48,447 nt of DNA from Selenomonadaceae bacterium. Its GTDB lineage: Bacteria; Bacillota; Negativicutes; Selenomonadales; Selenomonadaceae. A program made the translations under genes and the position numbers. Numbering within the stretch: the stretch's first letter is position 1; each line of letters begins with the position of its first letter. Below the pieces are notes generated by a model. It saw nothing but the letters and a program-made list of their open reading frames with translations. It ran no database searches and was not told the origin of the DNA. The stretch covers positions 1 through 48,447 of the forward strand of contig JAFUXN010000108.1 of the NCBI GenBank assembly GCA_017477125.1, given 5' to 3'. Positions 1 to 8,000 of this stretch are shown here, piece by piece.

Positions 1-62
1 ACCAGCACCGCAAACATTATGATGACCTGTCCGTGCTCCGAGCGAACTGCATGCTTGAGCAC
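1..62 (-). CDS. TadG-like pilus protein, N-terminal fragment cut by window edge
   Basis: The first 20 codons of a leftward gene that continues outside the window. The frame opens with GTG at 62-60, preceded by a strong ribosome-binding site (GGGGGAGG, 72-79). The translation contains HGQVIIMFAVLV, matching the start of the neighbouring TadG-like protein (RGQVIIMFAVLVPIF), a Gly-Gln step leading into a hydrophobic segment typical of TadE/TadG pseudopilin-like proteins. It lies 80 bp downstream of the first TadG-like gene in the same direction, so it is probably the last-but-one or last gene of the Tad operon seen here. Only the N-terminus can be read; length and C-terminal domain are unknown. 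Confidence 0.75.
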   Translation of the reverse strand, partial: MLKHAVRSEHGQVIIMFAVL

Positions 63-142
63 TCTGACGCGCCTCCCCCAAAATCATTTCAAACGCGCCA
101 ATGATATTGTCGATCACTCTTTCCTGTCAAGCAGAAATTTGT

Positions 143-1345
143 TCAATGCGCCTTGCTGTTGTAATCCACTTGGATATTCCCGTTGCTGTCCGTCGAGACA
201 ACGACCTTTCGACTGCCATCGTTTTTCTTCAAATTTATGGTATAGGTTCCGTTGCCGTTATCCACCGGTGCCGACACGCTTTTTATTTTTGAGTTACTCT
301 GAGTACTGTTCTCCTGCATTGCGAGATACAAAACCTGCGCCGCCTCCTGCGCGGTGGCTCCCGTCAATCCTTCCGCCGCATTCACGTAACCGTTGATACT
401 CTGCGAATTGCCGCCTTGTTGTTTTTCGGTGTTCAAGTACGTGTTGAACAGCTCACCCTTCGTTTCGTCGGTGATGTTTTCGTTCTCCGACAACAACACC
501 GCCAACACCACTTCGCTTTTGGTTTCTTTCGCCTCATCTGTGGTCGCTTTCGAGTTCCCCAACAGTTCGGTAAGAGTGTTGACAGCGGCAGTCGCCTCCG
601 ATGGCGTTGACGGAGTCACCAATGAATCGATGACTGCCGTCTTCGTCGCATCGTCGTCGCTGTTCAAAAAATTACTGACGGCTTCTTTCTTCTCTGTCGA
701 GCTGCTTGAAGAATTGTTGCCCAATGTCGAAGTCAAATCCTCAACGGCTGCCGCCACAACCACCGGATCGGCACTGCCTTCATCTCCGTCGGACAAGCCT
801 CCCGTCACTTTGTTGGAGGCTTTTTCAAACTTCATGATCATGACGTGGTTGATCATATTCGCATTGTTGCTCGATGAAAAGGTGTCGCCCTCGGCAGCAC
901 TCGCTATCTTCATTATCGCGTTGTACGCCTTCGATACCTCTACCTTATAATATAAATCCTTGGTAGTGTTATCGATCGCGAACGTCTCTTCGACCGTCAC
1001 GCCGTTCGTCGACGCCAACAGCGCAATGTTACTCATCAAACTCTCAAGCGTTGCCTTCACCGAATCGCTCAAGTTCAGATCACCGTCATCTTCAAGCGCT
1101 TTGTAAGTGGTATAAGTCGTTACTCCTTCGGAAGGAATTTCCGACACAAGCACTCCACTCGATGTTCCCGTGCTCAACATCTTATTGACCGTTCGGATCA
1201 TTGAATCGGCGACCTGTTGAGTATTTCTGTTCTCGAGATACGTCTGCCCGACGTCGACCACGAACGCCAGCATCGCCAAAAAGATCGGCACCAGCACCGC
1301 GAACATGATGATCACTTGCCCGCGCTCATTCCTCTCGCGCATCAT
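143..1345 (-). CDS. TadG-like Flp pilus assembly protein
   Basis: About 400 aa. The N-terminus (ERGQVIIMFAVLVPIFLAML) has the TadE/TadG arrangement: a short basic leader, Gly-Gln, then one membrane segment (about residues 8-30). The following VDVGQTYLENRNTQQVADS is typical of TadG-like proteins. The rest is a Ser/Thr/Asn/Asp-rich exported region with no recognisable von Willebrand domain, so it is shorter than classical TadG. By family it would be a minor pseudopilin or envelope factor of the Tad pilus. The ATG at 1345 is chosen because GGGAGG lies 5-8 bases upstream; the frame could open at a GTG at 1351 or the next ATG at 1342. It follows tadC by 12 bp. Confidence 0.85.
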   Translation of the reverse strand: MMRERNERGQVIIMFAVLVPIFLAMLAFVVDVGQTYLENRNTQQVADSMIRTVNKMLSTGTSSGVLVSEIPSEGVTTYTTYKALEDDGDLNLSDSVKATLESLMSNIALLASTNGVTVEETFAIDNTTKDLYYKVEVSKAYNAIMKIASAAEGDTFSSSNNANMINHVMIMKFEKASNKVTGGLSDGDEGSADPVVVAAAVEDLTSTLGNNSSSSSTEKKEAVSNFLNSDDDATKTAVIDSLVTPSTPSEATAAVNTLTELLGNSKATTDEAKETKSEVVLAVLLSENENITDETKGELFNTYLNTEKQQGGNSQSINGYVNAAEGLTGATAQEAAQVLYLAMQENSTQSNSKIKSVSAPVDNGNGTYTINLKKNDGSRKVVVSTDSNGNIQVDYNSKAH

Positions 1346-1357
1346 CAACACCTCCCA

Positions 1358-2308
1358 TCACAGGTTAAAATTCTGCAACGTCGTGTAGATCATCGGCAAC
1401 AGCAGGATGACGAATAACGCCGGCAGTATGAACAGCACCAGCGGGAATACGATCTTCACCGGCGCCTTCAACGCTTGCGCCTTGACATGTTGCCGATGCC
1501 GATCTCGTATGTTCGCCGCCTGCACCGTCAACGTCTTCGCCAGGCTCGTCCCCAGCCGCTCCGATTGGATCACCGACGCCGTGAATAAATATATCTCCTC
1601 CATGTCGCAACGCTTCGCCATCTGTTGGAGCGACATTCGCCGCGGTATGCCCATCGCTCCGTCGCGCTGCATCTGCTTGAACTCGTCGATCAACGGTCCC
1701 TTCATGCGCTCGGTGATCTTCGCGACCGACCCCTCGAACGACAACCCCGCTTGCACGCTCACGCACAACAGATCAAGAAACTCCGGCATCTGCCGACGGA
1801 TCATTCGGTGCCGCTTGTCGATGATGTGATTGAGCACCACGAACGGCAGGATCGCGCCCACCACCGCCCCGATGAACGCCACCAACACTTTTTGGATCAA
1901 AAACAGATCGGGATCGTCGAAGACCATCATAAACGCGAACAGCGCGACGACGACAATCGAGCCGATCCATACCATCACGCAACGGTTGACGCTCCACACG
2001 CCCGTTTTGCCCGCCAGCAGTATTTTGTTCTCGAGCATCGTCGAGATGTCCGACGGCGCGAACGACAGCAATTTCTTCTGTATCGCTCGCCCCAACGGTT
2101 TGAACGTTCGATCGAGGAACGGGATATCGGCAAGCGTCAACGCCACCCGACGCGGTGCAACCTTCTTGTTTTGCGCCGCCGTCTCGTCCTTGAACTTCTG
2201 CAGTCGGCGTGAAACGTGCGCCCGTTCGCCGTGCTTGTGTTGTATGCGCTGAAATATTATACAGACCGCCATGAATCCGAACAGCGCACCCAACAGCGCC
2301 GTCAACAT
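1358..2308 (-). CDS. tadC: Tad pilus inner-membrane platform protein TadC (GspF family)
   Basis: About 316 aa, a GspF/TadC platform protein that would sit in the cytoplasmic membrane with TadB and work with the TadA ATPase in pilus assembly. Visible: an N-terminal membrane segment, two central hydrophobic segments (about residues 105-160), the GspF-like cytoplasmic stretch (PEFLDLLCVSVQAGLSFEGS, then SLQQMAKRC), and a C-terminal membrane segment (FPLVLFILPALFVILLLPMI). The start is ambiguous. The ATG at 2308 sits in a TGATCATG junction that uses the tadA stop (TGA 2313-2311). A TTG at 2314 overlaps that stop and has better spacing from GGAGG, and the frame is open to a TTG at 2320. Translational coupling to tadA is likely in any case. 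Confidence 0.9.
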   Translation of the reverse strand: MLTALLGALFGFMAVCIIFQRIQHKHGERAHVSRRLQKFKDETAAQNKKVAPRRVALTLADIPFLDRTFKPLGRAIQKKLLSFAPSDISTMLENKILLAGKTGVWSVNRCVMVWIGSIVVVALFAFMMVFDDPDLFLIQKVLVAFIGAVVGAILPFVVLNHIIDKRHRMIRRQMPEFLDLLCVSVQAGLSFEGSVAKITERMKGPLIDEFKQMQRDGAMGIPRRMSLQQMAKRCDMEEIYLFTASVIQSERLGTSLAKTLTVQAANIRDRHRQHVKAQALKAPVKIVFPLVLFILPALFVILLLPMIYTTLQNFNL

Positions 2309-2310
2309 GA

Positions 2311-3834
2311 TCAACGCCAATCGCCTCCGTCCTTCGCGAATATCGTCAGCGGGATTTCAATGCCGTTCATCTTAAACTTGTCGAGGAACGCCGGCTGCAG
2401 TCCCGACGATTCGAAATGCCCCACCGATTTGCCGTTCTCGTCAATGTAATCCTGCACGTAACTGAACAAATCCTGCAGAACGATCGTATCGCCCTCGAGC
2501 CGTTGAACCTCCGTGATATGCGTGATCTTGCGGCTGCCGTCCTTGATCCTCGACTGTTGAATGATCAGATCGATCGCCGCCGATATCTGTTCGCGGATCG
2601 CCTTAACAGGTATCTCCATGCCCGCCATCAGCACCATCGTTTCAAGTCGGCTCAACACGTCGCGCGGAGAGTTGGCATGCGCTGTCGTCAACGAGCCGTC
2701 GTGACCGGTGTTCATTGCCTGCAACATGTCAAGCGCCTCTCCCGAACGCACCTCCCCGACCACGATCCGATCGGGTCTCATGCGCAGTGCATTTCGAACG
2801 AGATCGCGGATCGAGATCGCGCCGGAGCCCTCGATGTTTGGCGGACGCGATTCGAGCGTAACCACGTGCTCCTGTTGCAAGCGAAGTTCGGCGGCGTCCT
2901 CAATGGTGACGATCCGATCGTCGGGCGGTATGAATGACGACAGCACGTTGAGCGTCGTCGTCTTGCCCGAGCCCGTGCCTCCGCTTACGAGTATGTTGAG
3001 CCGCGCCTTCACGCCCGCGCGCAGGAACGTCGCCATGTCCTCGCTCAACGTCCCGAACCTTATCAAATCTTCGACCGCCAGCGCCGACTTGGAAAATTTA
3101 CGTATGGTGACGCACGGTCCTATCAGCGACAGCGGCGGGATTATGATGTTGACGCGGGAGCCGTCTTCGAGACGCGCATCGACCAGCGGCGAGGATTCAT
3201 CGATCCGTCGACCGAGCGGCGTCAGTATCCTTTCGATGATATTCATGAGATGATCGTCGTCGCGGAACTGTACGTTGGTGCGATGGAGTTTGCCCTTCTG
3301 CTCGATGAAAATCTTTTTGGGACCGTTGACCATGATTTCGCTGATCGACTCGTTTTTGAGGAGCGGCTCGATCGGTCCGAGCCCCAATATCTCGTCGCAG
3401 ATGTCCGAGACGATCTGAATGCGTTCTCCGCGCGGAACGACGAGCGGGCTGTCCTCGAGCACGCGTTGACAGTAGGCGGTGATGATGGCGGTGACTTCTT
3501 CGCGCGAGCGTTCGCCGCGGGTGAGCACCAACTGTTCTTCGGGGTTCATCTCGTCGACGATACGACGGTGAATTTCGAGCTTAAGTTCCTGGTACCGATC
3601 GGAGACGGGTTCGGACGGTGCGCCGCGTCGGACGACGAAGGTCGTTGCTTCGGGTTTGGGCGCGTCCTTCAATCGGCGGCTGGCGAATGATGTTGAGTCC
3701 TGTCTGTTTGCCGACGGTTGAGGTTGAGCGGGTGCCGACGTCGGTTTTGATTGTTGGGACTGTTGTGGTTTAAGTTGGGGGCGGAGGCTGTCCTCGACGG
3801 CTTTGCGTCCGCCCAATCGATCCAATATCGACAA
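2311..3834 (-). CDS. tadA: Tad/Flp pilus secretion ATPase TadA (CpaF)
   Basis: 507 aa. A type II/IV secretion hexameric ATPase that powers Flp pilus assembly at the inner membrane. The Gln/Pro-rich first ~70 residues look disordered. The conserved N-terminal domain contains LGLGPIEPLLKNESISEIMVNG. Walker A is GGTGSGKTT near residue 283. The Asp/Glu box (IVTIEDAAEL), the Walker B region (RIVVGEVRSGEALDM) and the His box (GSLTTAHANSPRD) follow, so all catalytic elements are intact. The start is TTG at 3834, with GGAGG eight bases upstream. It lies 16 bp after tadE, and its last codons overlap the tadC start region. Confidence 0.96.
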   Translation of the reverse strand: MSILDRLGGRKAVEDSLRPQLKPQQSQQSKPTSAPAQPQPSANRQDSTSFASRRLKDAPKPEATTFVVRRGAPSEPVSDRYQELKLEIHRRIVDEMNPEEQLVLTRGERSREEVTAIITAYCQRVLEDSPLVVPRGERIQIVSDICDEILGLGPIEPLLKNESISEIMVNGPKKIFIEQKGKLHRTNVQFRDDDHLMNIIERILTPLGRRIDESSPLVDARLEDGSRVNIIIPPLSLIGPCVTIRKFSKSALAVEDLIRFGTLSEDMATFLRAGVKARLNILVSGGTGSGKTTTLNVLSSFIPPDDRIVTIEDAAELRLQQEHVVTLESRPPNIEGSGAISIRDLVRNALRMRPDRIVVGEVRSGEALDMLQAMNTGHDGSLTTAHANSPRDVLSRLETMVLMAGMEIPVKAIREQISAAIDLIIQQSRIKDGSRKITHITEVQRLEGDTIVLQDLFSYVQDYIDENGKSVGHFESSGLQPAFLDKFKMNGIEIPLTIFAKDGGDWR

Positions 3835-3850
3835 AGTTGCTCGCCTCCGA

Positions 3851-4258
3851 TCAATCGCCCTTGAACTCGGGCGCGGACGTTGCTTTCAACTCGTCAGTAA
3901 AATACCGTTTGACGATCGGGATTTTGACGGTTGCCGACGCGGTGACGTAAACGAACTTGGTATCATCGTCACTGCTGTCCTTGACGATGTTCGGCGTCAA
4001 CGTCAGAGTGTCGCAGACCATGAGAGCGGTAGAGTTTTTGAGCACGGTCTGATTGGCAGAGGAGATCGACGCGGTTGAACCGCTGAGGGTGGCGACGCGG
4101 GCGGCGGTGCCTGCGACGTGTTTAAGGGCAAGGTAATCGGAGATCATCATGCCGCCGTAGATTACAGAGAGCATGAACGTCAAAAAAAAGGGCACGATCA
4201 CCGCGAACTCAATGATGGACTGTCCGCGTTGCCGACCTTTGGAGAGTAATTCAATCAT
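3851..4258 (-). CDS. tadE: TadE-like pseudopilin
   Basis: About 135 aa. The N-terminus (RQRGQSIIEFAVIVPFFLTF) has the TadE pattern: basic leader, Gly-Gln-Ser, Glu at +5 and a membrane segment, i.e. a likely prepilin-peptidase substrate and minor pseudopilin. The rest is a small exported domain. The open frame continues upstream to 4324, but the ATG at 4258 is the credible start: GAGGTGAG lies just before it, and the extra upstream codons run through an intrinsic terminator hairpin. Expression probably depends on read-through of that terminator from the flp side. Confidence 0.88.
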   Translation of the reverse strand: MIELLSKGRQRGQSIIEFAVIVPFFLTFMLSVIYGGMMISDYLALKHVAGTAARVATLSGSTASISSANQTVLKNSTALMVCDTLTLTPNIVKDSSDDDTKFVYVTASATVKIPIVKRYFTDELKATSAPEFKGD

Positions 4259-4276
4259 GGGACTCACCTCGATATC

Positions 4277-4314
4277 TAAAAAGGCTTCCTGTCCCCGAAA
4301 GAACAAGAAGCCTT
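4277..4314 (-). terminator. Intrinsic terminator between flp and tadE
   Basis: On the minus strand an 8-bp stem (AAGGCTTC at 4314-4307 with GAAGCCTT at 4288-4281) encloses an 18-nt loop and is followed by a run of five T (4282-4278). It starts 47 bp after the flp stop and ends just before the tadE ribosome-binding site. It would let pilin mRNA accumulate above the assembly genes, with partial read-through into tadE-tadA-tadC. Confidence 0.75.
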
Positions 4315-4361
4315 CCATATTCAATTTAAACTGTCCACGCCCGTGGTGTCACGTCACACAA

Positions 4362-4574
4362 TCAAGTTTTCGCACTCACCGAGACATAAGTTCCGCCTGC
4401 GCTTATGGCAGAACCAATGCTCTTGTTGAGATTCTCAAACTCCGTTTTCATCGAGTTGTTGCTTTGGAACGCTATAATCGCAGTTGCTATAACCGCGAGG
4501 AGAATGCCGTACTCGATGATGGACTGCCCCTTCTCTTTATGCTCCTTGAAGAAGTTATAGATTTTCTGCATCAT
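4362..4574 (-). CDS. flp: Flp family type IVb pilin
   Basis: 70 aa, the usual size of a Flp major pilin. A short basic leader ends in EKGQSIIEYGILLAVIA: processing would be after the Gly, giving a mature protein with Glu at position 5 followed by the Tyr typical of Flp pilins (the 'Flp motif'), then a hydrophobic helix and a short Ser/Asn/Lys-rich tail. GGAGGTG lies seven bases upstream of the first of two consecutive ATG codons (4574, 4571). It lies between tadB and tadE and is followed by a terminator, consistent with high expression of the structural subunit. Confidence 0.95.
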   Translation of the reverse strand: MMQKIYNFFKEHKEKGQSIIEYGILLAVIATAIIAFQSNNSMKTEFENLNKSIGSAISAGGTYVSVSAKT

Positions 4575-4646
4575 GGTTTTTCACCTCCCTGTGTCCGTAT
4601 TCCCTTATGAACCATTTATAATTGCTTTATGTCGAAGCCCGAAGGC

Positions 4647-5606
4647 TCAGGCATCCTCTAAATTGGTCACCTTATTGATTATATACAACCCGATCGCTTC
4701 ACTGATAAACGCTAATACCGCCGCGATCCGCCCGATATCATTCTCTACGAAGAACATCACGTTGTCCCTCGCGAAGAAGTACATGCCCACCAATATCACA
4801 AACGGTGCCGCCGACAGTAACTTCGCCGTCGAACGTCCTTGCGCGGTCAACGTCTTTACTTCGCGCTTCATCTTGATCCGATCGATCACAGTCTCGCTTA
4901 TGTTGTCGAGTATCGTCGCAAGGTTGCCTCCGACCTGCCGCTGGATCAGCACCGCCGTCACCACCAGGCTGAAGTCCATCGAGTTCACGCGCTTATCCAT
5001 GTCCTCGAGCGCCCGTTCCAAACTCACGCCCGCCGACATATCCCTCATCACTCGAGCAAACTCGTCGCTGATGGGCGGCTCCATGTCCCGCACAATGACT
5101 TCCATCGACTGCGCAAAGCTGAAGCCCGCGCGGAGCGAATCCGCCACCGTCGTCAGACAATCGCCCAACTGATTGGTGAACGCGTTGCGCCGCCGATAAA
5201 TCCTCCAGCCGACGAACAGGTCTTCAATTACCAGGACTGCGATTGTGGCGATCATAGCATAACTTGTTTCGAGTGTCAAGAAGAACGTGAAGATACCGAC
5301 AGCCGCCGAGCTCAACAACAGGATCGTCGCGAACTCCGAACCGAGCAACGGGAGCCCCGCCTGCTTCATTCGAGCATCGTACTTCTCGATCGGCTTGAAC
5401 TGCCCGAGGGGCGTCGCCGTCCGTCGAACGAAATCCATCAGCCGCGGCACGATCGAACGCTCGTCCCGAACAACAACGTCGTCGGTGTAGAGCCTCAATC
5501 GATACAGAAGGTCGATCCTCTCGCGGCTCCGCGCATACGCTATGATCAAGATGACCACGCTCGCCGCAAGTACCGCGATCGTCAGCGCCATAACCATTGC
5601 AATCAT
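4647..5606 (-). CDS. tadB: Tad pilus inner-membrane platform protein TadB (GspF family)
   Basis: 319 aa, paralogous in layout to tadC. It has an N-terminal membrane segment (IAVLAASVVILIIAYAR), two central segments (about residues 90-135), the GspF cytoplasmic domain (QLGDCLTTVADSLRAGFSFA, then GVSLERALEDM) and C-terminal membrane segments. The expected role is to form, with TadC, the platform on which TadA acts. The ATG at 5606 overlaps the stop of the upstream tadZ as ATGA, so the two are translationally coupled. A 72-bp gap separates it from flp. Confidence 0.92.
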   Translation of the reverse strand: MIAMVMALTIAVLAASVVILIIAYARSRERIDLLYRLRLYTDDVVVRDERSIVPRLMDFVRRTATPLGQFKPIEKYDARMKQAGLPLLGSEFATILLLSSAAVGIFTFFLTLETSYAMIATIAVLVIEDLFVGWRIYRRRNAFTNQLGDCLTTVADSLRAGFSFAQSMEVIVRDMEPPISDEFARVMRDMSAGVSLERALEDMDKRVNSMDFSLVVTAVLIQRQVGGNLATILDNISETVIDRIKMKREVKTLTAQGRSTAKLLSAAPFVILVGMYFFARDNVMFFVENDIGRIAAVLAFISEAIGLYIINKVTNLEDA

Positions 5607-6712
5607 CGCGCGCCTCCATACATCAATTCGGACGCGATCAGCTCAAACTTCTTGGCGATGGTCGAATTGAAGTCAATGCCGTCGGGCATCTTGCCGCTGT
5701 TGGCGGTGGAGATCAAAAGGTATTCATTGGGAAGGATCGCAGACACCGGATAATCGATCTGATCGGCAAGCCGCCGCCGCTCCTCATCGTTGTAAGGTAC
5801 GACGCGGGAGAACACAACTCTGATATCCTTGCCGAGTGCCGACCAATCTTGGAACAAACCCAAAGCGCGCCGCATGTGTTGCGTTTCGAAGCCGCTGCCG
5901 ATCATACCCGTCAAGAAGATCGTGTCGGCGAGTTCGCAAACGCCCATGACCAAAGGACTTACGCCCGAAGGAAGGTCGATCAAAACGTACTTGTAGAGAC
6001 TGCCCGCCATTCTGATGATCTCGATGAGACTTTCCTGTTCGACAAGTTCAGCGAGCTCGGGACGTTTGGGGCTGCTCAACATGTGCAGTTGATCCGCCAA
6101 TTGCATGAAGTACGGGCTCAAGGTGACCGGCGACAGGAGTTTGATGTCGCGTGCCGCCTCGACGATGGTACTGACGGGCTCGGCGTCGAAGAAGATCGGG
6201 AGGTCGCCGAATTGCAAGTCCGCATCGATGACGCCGACGGATTCACCGCTGCGCCTCGACAGACTGATCGCAAGGTTGGCGACGATGGTCGTCTTGCCGC
6301 TGCGACCCTTGGGGCTGAAGAATGCGATGATGTGCGGAGACCCCGCTTGCCCTCGACGCTCGAAAGTGCTCATAGCCTCGACAATTTCTTCGCCGCGTAA
6401 GGGAGTGAGCATCGATCCGATCGCGCCCATGCGTTGGCATTGCTCCGCGATATCGGCGTTCCAATGCTCCATCATGCACAGCACCGACGCTTGAGGGAAA
6501 TTCTTCAGCAGATCGGGGATAGCGTCTCGAGCATTGGGATCATCGACGTCGATCAAGAACACGTCGGGTCGAAACATCGAACTTTGTCCGAGGGCGGCAC
6601 CGATCTTATCGAACGACGCAGCCAACTCGAAGTCTTCGACCTCACGGACGACGCCCGCAAGGCGATCGATCTGAGACGCATCGGTCTCGACCAGTATCAA
6701 CCGTTGAACCAT
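5603..6712 (-). CDS. tadZ: TadZ/CpaE-like pilus localisation ATPase (copy with receiver-like domain)
   Basis: 369 aa. Residues 1-120 resemble an atypical response-regulator receiver domain (RLILVETDASQIDRL, then DVFLIDVDDP), as in CpaE/TadZ proteins. A MinD/ParA-type ATPase follows, with a deviant Walker A carrying the signature lysine (PKGRSGKTT, near residue 137) and the Walker A' region (VIDADLQFGDL). TadZ proteins place the Tad machinery at a cell site. This is the second of two tadZ-like genes here; the other lies upstream, beyond the tnpB. Its first ~120 residues have no counterpart in the other copy. It overlaps tadB by 4 bp (ATGA). Confidence 0.9.
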   Translation of the reverse strand: MVQRLILVETDASQIDRLAGVVREVEDFELAASFDKIGAALGQSSMFRPDVFLIDVDDPNARDAIPDLLKNFPQASVLCMMEHWNADIAEQCQRMGAIGSMLTPLRGEEIVEAMSTFERRGQAGSPHIIAFFSPKGRSGKTTIVANLAISLSRRSGESVGVIDADLQFGDLPIFFDAEPVSTIVEAARDIKLLSPVTLSPYFMQLADQLHMLSSPKRPELAELVEQESLIEIIRMAGSLYKYVLIDLPSGVSPLVMGVCELADTIFLTGMIGSGFETQHMRRALGLFQDWSALGKDIRVVFSRVVPYNDEERRRLADQIDYPVSAILPNEYLLISTANSGKMPDGIDFNSTIAKKFELIASELMYGGAR

Positions 6713-6782
6713 TTCAGCACCTGCTTTGATGTTCCGTGTTTGTTATCGATCATTTCGGCTGTAATGTTAATAACCTTGCATT

Positions 6783-6800
6783 AAACTTTGATTAAAGTTT
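6783..6800. promoter_or_regulatory. AT-rich inverted repeat upstream of tadZ
   Basis: AAACTTTGATTAAAGTTT is a 7-bp inverted repeat with a 4-base centre, about 70 bp before the tadZ start and next to the 3' end of the tnpB element. It could be an operator or part of the element's end. No convincing -35/-10 pair was found beside it. Confidence 0.3.
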
Positions 6801-6812
6801 GATTAAAAACGA

Positions 6813-6912
6813 TCAGCGCATTAATGTTAGGCGCGTGTGGTGCCCTTTTTTGGGGCTTCCTGTTTCATCGAGAAGTACGCCGAGGTTGCGTCTTACATTC
6901 TCTCCACAGGCG
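6813..6912 (-). other. Frameshifted 3' extension of tnpB and likely omega-RNA/right-end region
   Basis: Beyond the tnpB stop, a different frame on the minus strand encodes the usual TnpB tail: TAGGAGINACGEN, then RRNLGVLLDETGSP, to a stop at 6815-6813. A single-base shift near 6935-6938 therefore removes about 40 residues. The tail DNA also contains a small hairpin (GCCC, AAAAAA-containing loop, GGGC, about 6844-6858) after AGGAA, resembling the right-end hairpin of IS200/IS605-type elements, where the guide RNA scaffold of TnpB is encoded. The exact element end cannot be set by eye. Confidence 0.55.
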
Positions 6913-7998
6913 TTAATTCCCGCACCACCTGCGGTATCCGACGTTTCGAATATTGATGGCGGCGTTGATATCTCTGTCGTGATACGTGCCGCATTGAGGA
7001 CAGCACCATTTTCTGACTTTCAAATCCCTCGTCGCCAAATTTTTATATCCGCAAACGTGACACGTCTGACTCGTCGGTTCAAACTTCCCTATCTTGATGA
7101 AATGCTTGCCATGCCACTTGCATTTATACTCAAGCATTCGAGTGAACGTGCCCCAGCCGTTGTCGTGCACAGACTTACCAAAGCTCAACGCTCGGCTCAT
7201 CGCTGACATATTGAGGTCTTCAATACAAATTGCATCATATCTCTCAACCAATTGTGCCGACAACTTATGTAAAAAGTCGCGTCTCTGATTGGCGACCCGT
7301 TCATGCGCCTTTGACAGCCGACAACGAAACTTTTCCCAATTATGACTGCCTCTGACCTTGCGAGAGAATTTCCGATGAATGCCGATCAACTTCTTCTCGG
7401 ATTTTCTATAGAAGCGGGGATAATTCGGTACTTGTCCGTCGGAGCTGACATACAGCTCGTGCATTGAGTAATCCAATCCGACAAAATTCTTGGGAACAAC
7501 CTTGAGCACTTGGTTCTCGTACTCAACCAAAATACTTACGTAGTATTTGTTTGACGGATTGTAGTATTTGTTTGACGGATTCTTTACGACGGTAACGGAT
7601 TTAATAATGCCCTCGATCTTTCGGTGTGCAACGATCTTGATCCAACCGACCTTTGGCAGTCTGAGTTTACCGTTCTCGATCCTAATTTTGTTCCGTTGAT
7701 TGTTGGTAGAATAAGATTGTCGATTTCGTCGGCTCTTGAAATGAGGTGCTCTAAAATGCTTGGGATTTCGTTTGTGATTGCGAAATGCCTGCATCAAATT
7801 CATTTGGGCATTGCACAGTGCGAAGCAATCAACTTCTTTGAGCCACTCAAAAACTTTTTTGTAAGCAGCAGGAGTTTTGGTTAATCTGTCTTCCAGCATC
7901 TTGTTGTAGATAAAGCGAACGCAACCAAAAGTTTTCGTGAACATGATCTCCTGTTCGGCAGTAGGGTAGATTCTAAATTTGTAAGCCTTATTCATCAT
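6913..7998 (-). CDS. tnpB: IS200/IS605-family TnpB (RNA-guided nuclease), C-terminally frameshifted
   Basis: About 361 aa. The N-terminus (NKAYKFRIYPTAEQE) is classic TnpB. All three RuvC acidic residues are visible: Asp in VGLDYSMHEL, Glu in ICIEDLNMSAM and Asp in HDRDINAAINI. The zinc ribbon is intact (CHVCGY...CCPQCG). The last ~40 residues are lost to a frameshift near 6936, but the nuclease core remains, so activity is possible. There is no TnpA transposase. The ATG at 7998 follows the stop of the upstream tadZ-like gene as TGATCATG, leaving no room for an ordinary left end. An in-frame 7-residue tandem duplication (NPSNKYY twice) lies at 7540-7581. The DNA is more AT-rich than its neighbours, which suggests transfer. 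Confidence 0.9.
   Translation of the reverse strand: MMNKAYKFRIYPTAEQEIMFTKTFGCVRFIYNKMLEDRLTKTPAAYKKVFEWLKEVDCFALCNAQMNLMQAFRNHKRNPKHFRAPHFKSRRNRQSYSTNNQRNKIRIENGKLRLPKVGWIKIVAHRKIEGIIKSVTVVKNPSNKYYNPSNKYYVSILVEYENQVLKVVPKNFVGLDYSMHELYVSSDGQVPNYPRFYRKSEKKLIGIHRKFSRKVRGSHNWEKFRCRLSKAHERVANQRRDFLHKLSAQLVERYDAICIEDLNMSAMSRALSFGKSVHDNGWGTFTRMLEYKCKWHGKHFIKIGKFEPTSQTCHVCGYKNLATRDLKVRKWCCPQCGTYHDRDINAAINIRNVGYRRWCGN
7540..7581 (-). repeat. Tandem 21-bp duplication inside tnpB
   Basis: Two exact 21-base copies (7540-7560 and 7561-7581) lie head to tail and add NPSNKYY in frame. Perfect identity suggests a recent event. Confidence 0.9.
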
Positions 7999-8000
7999 GA

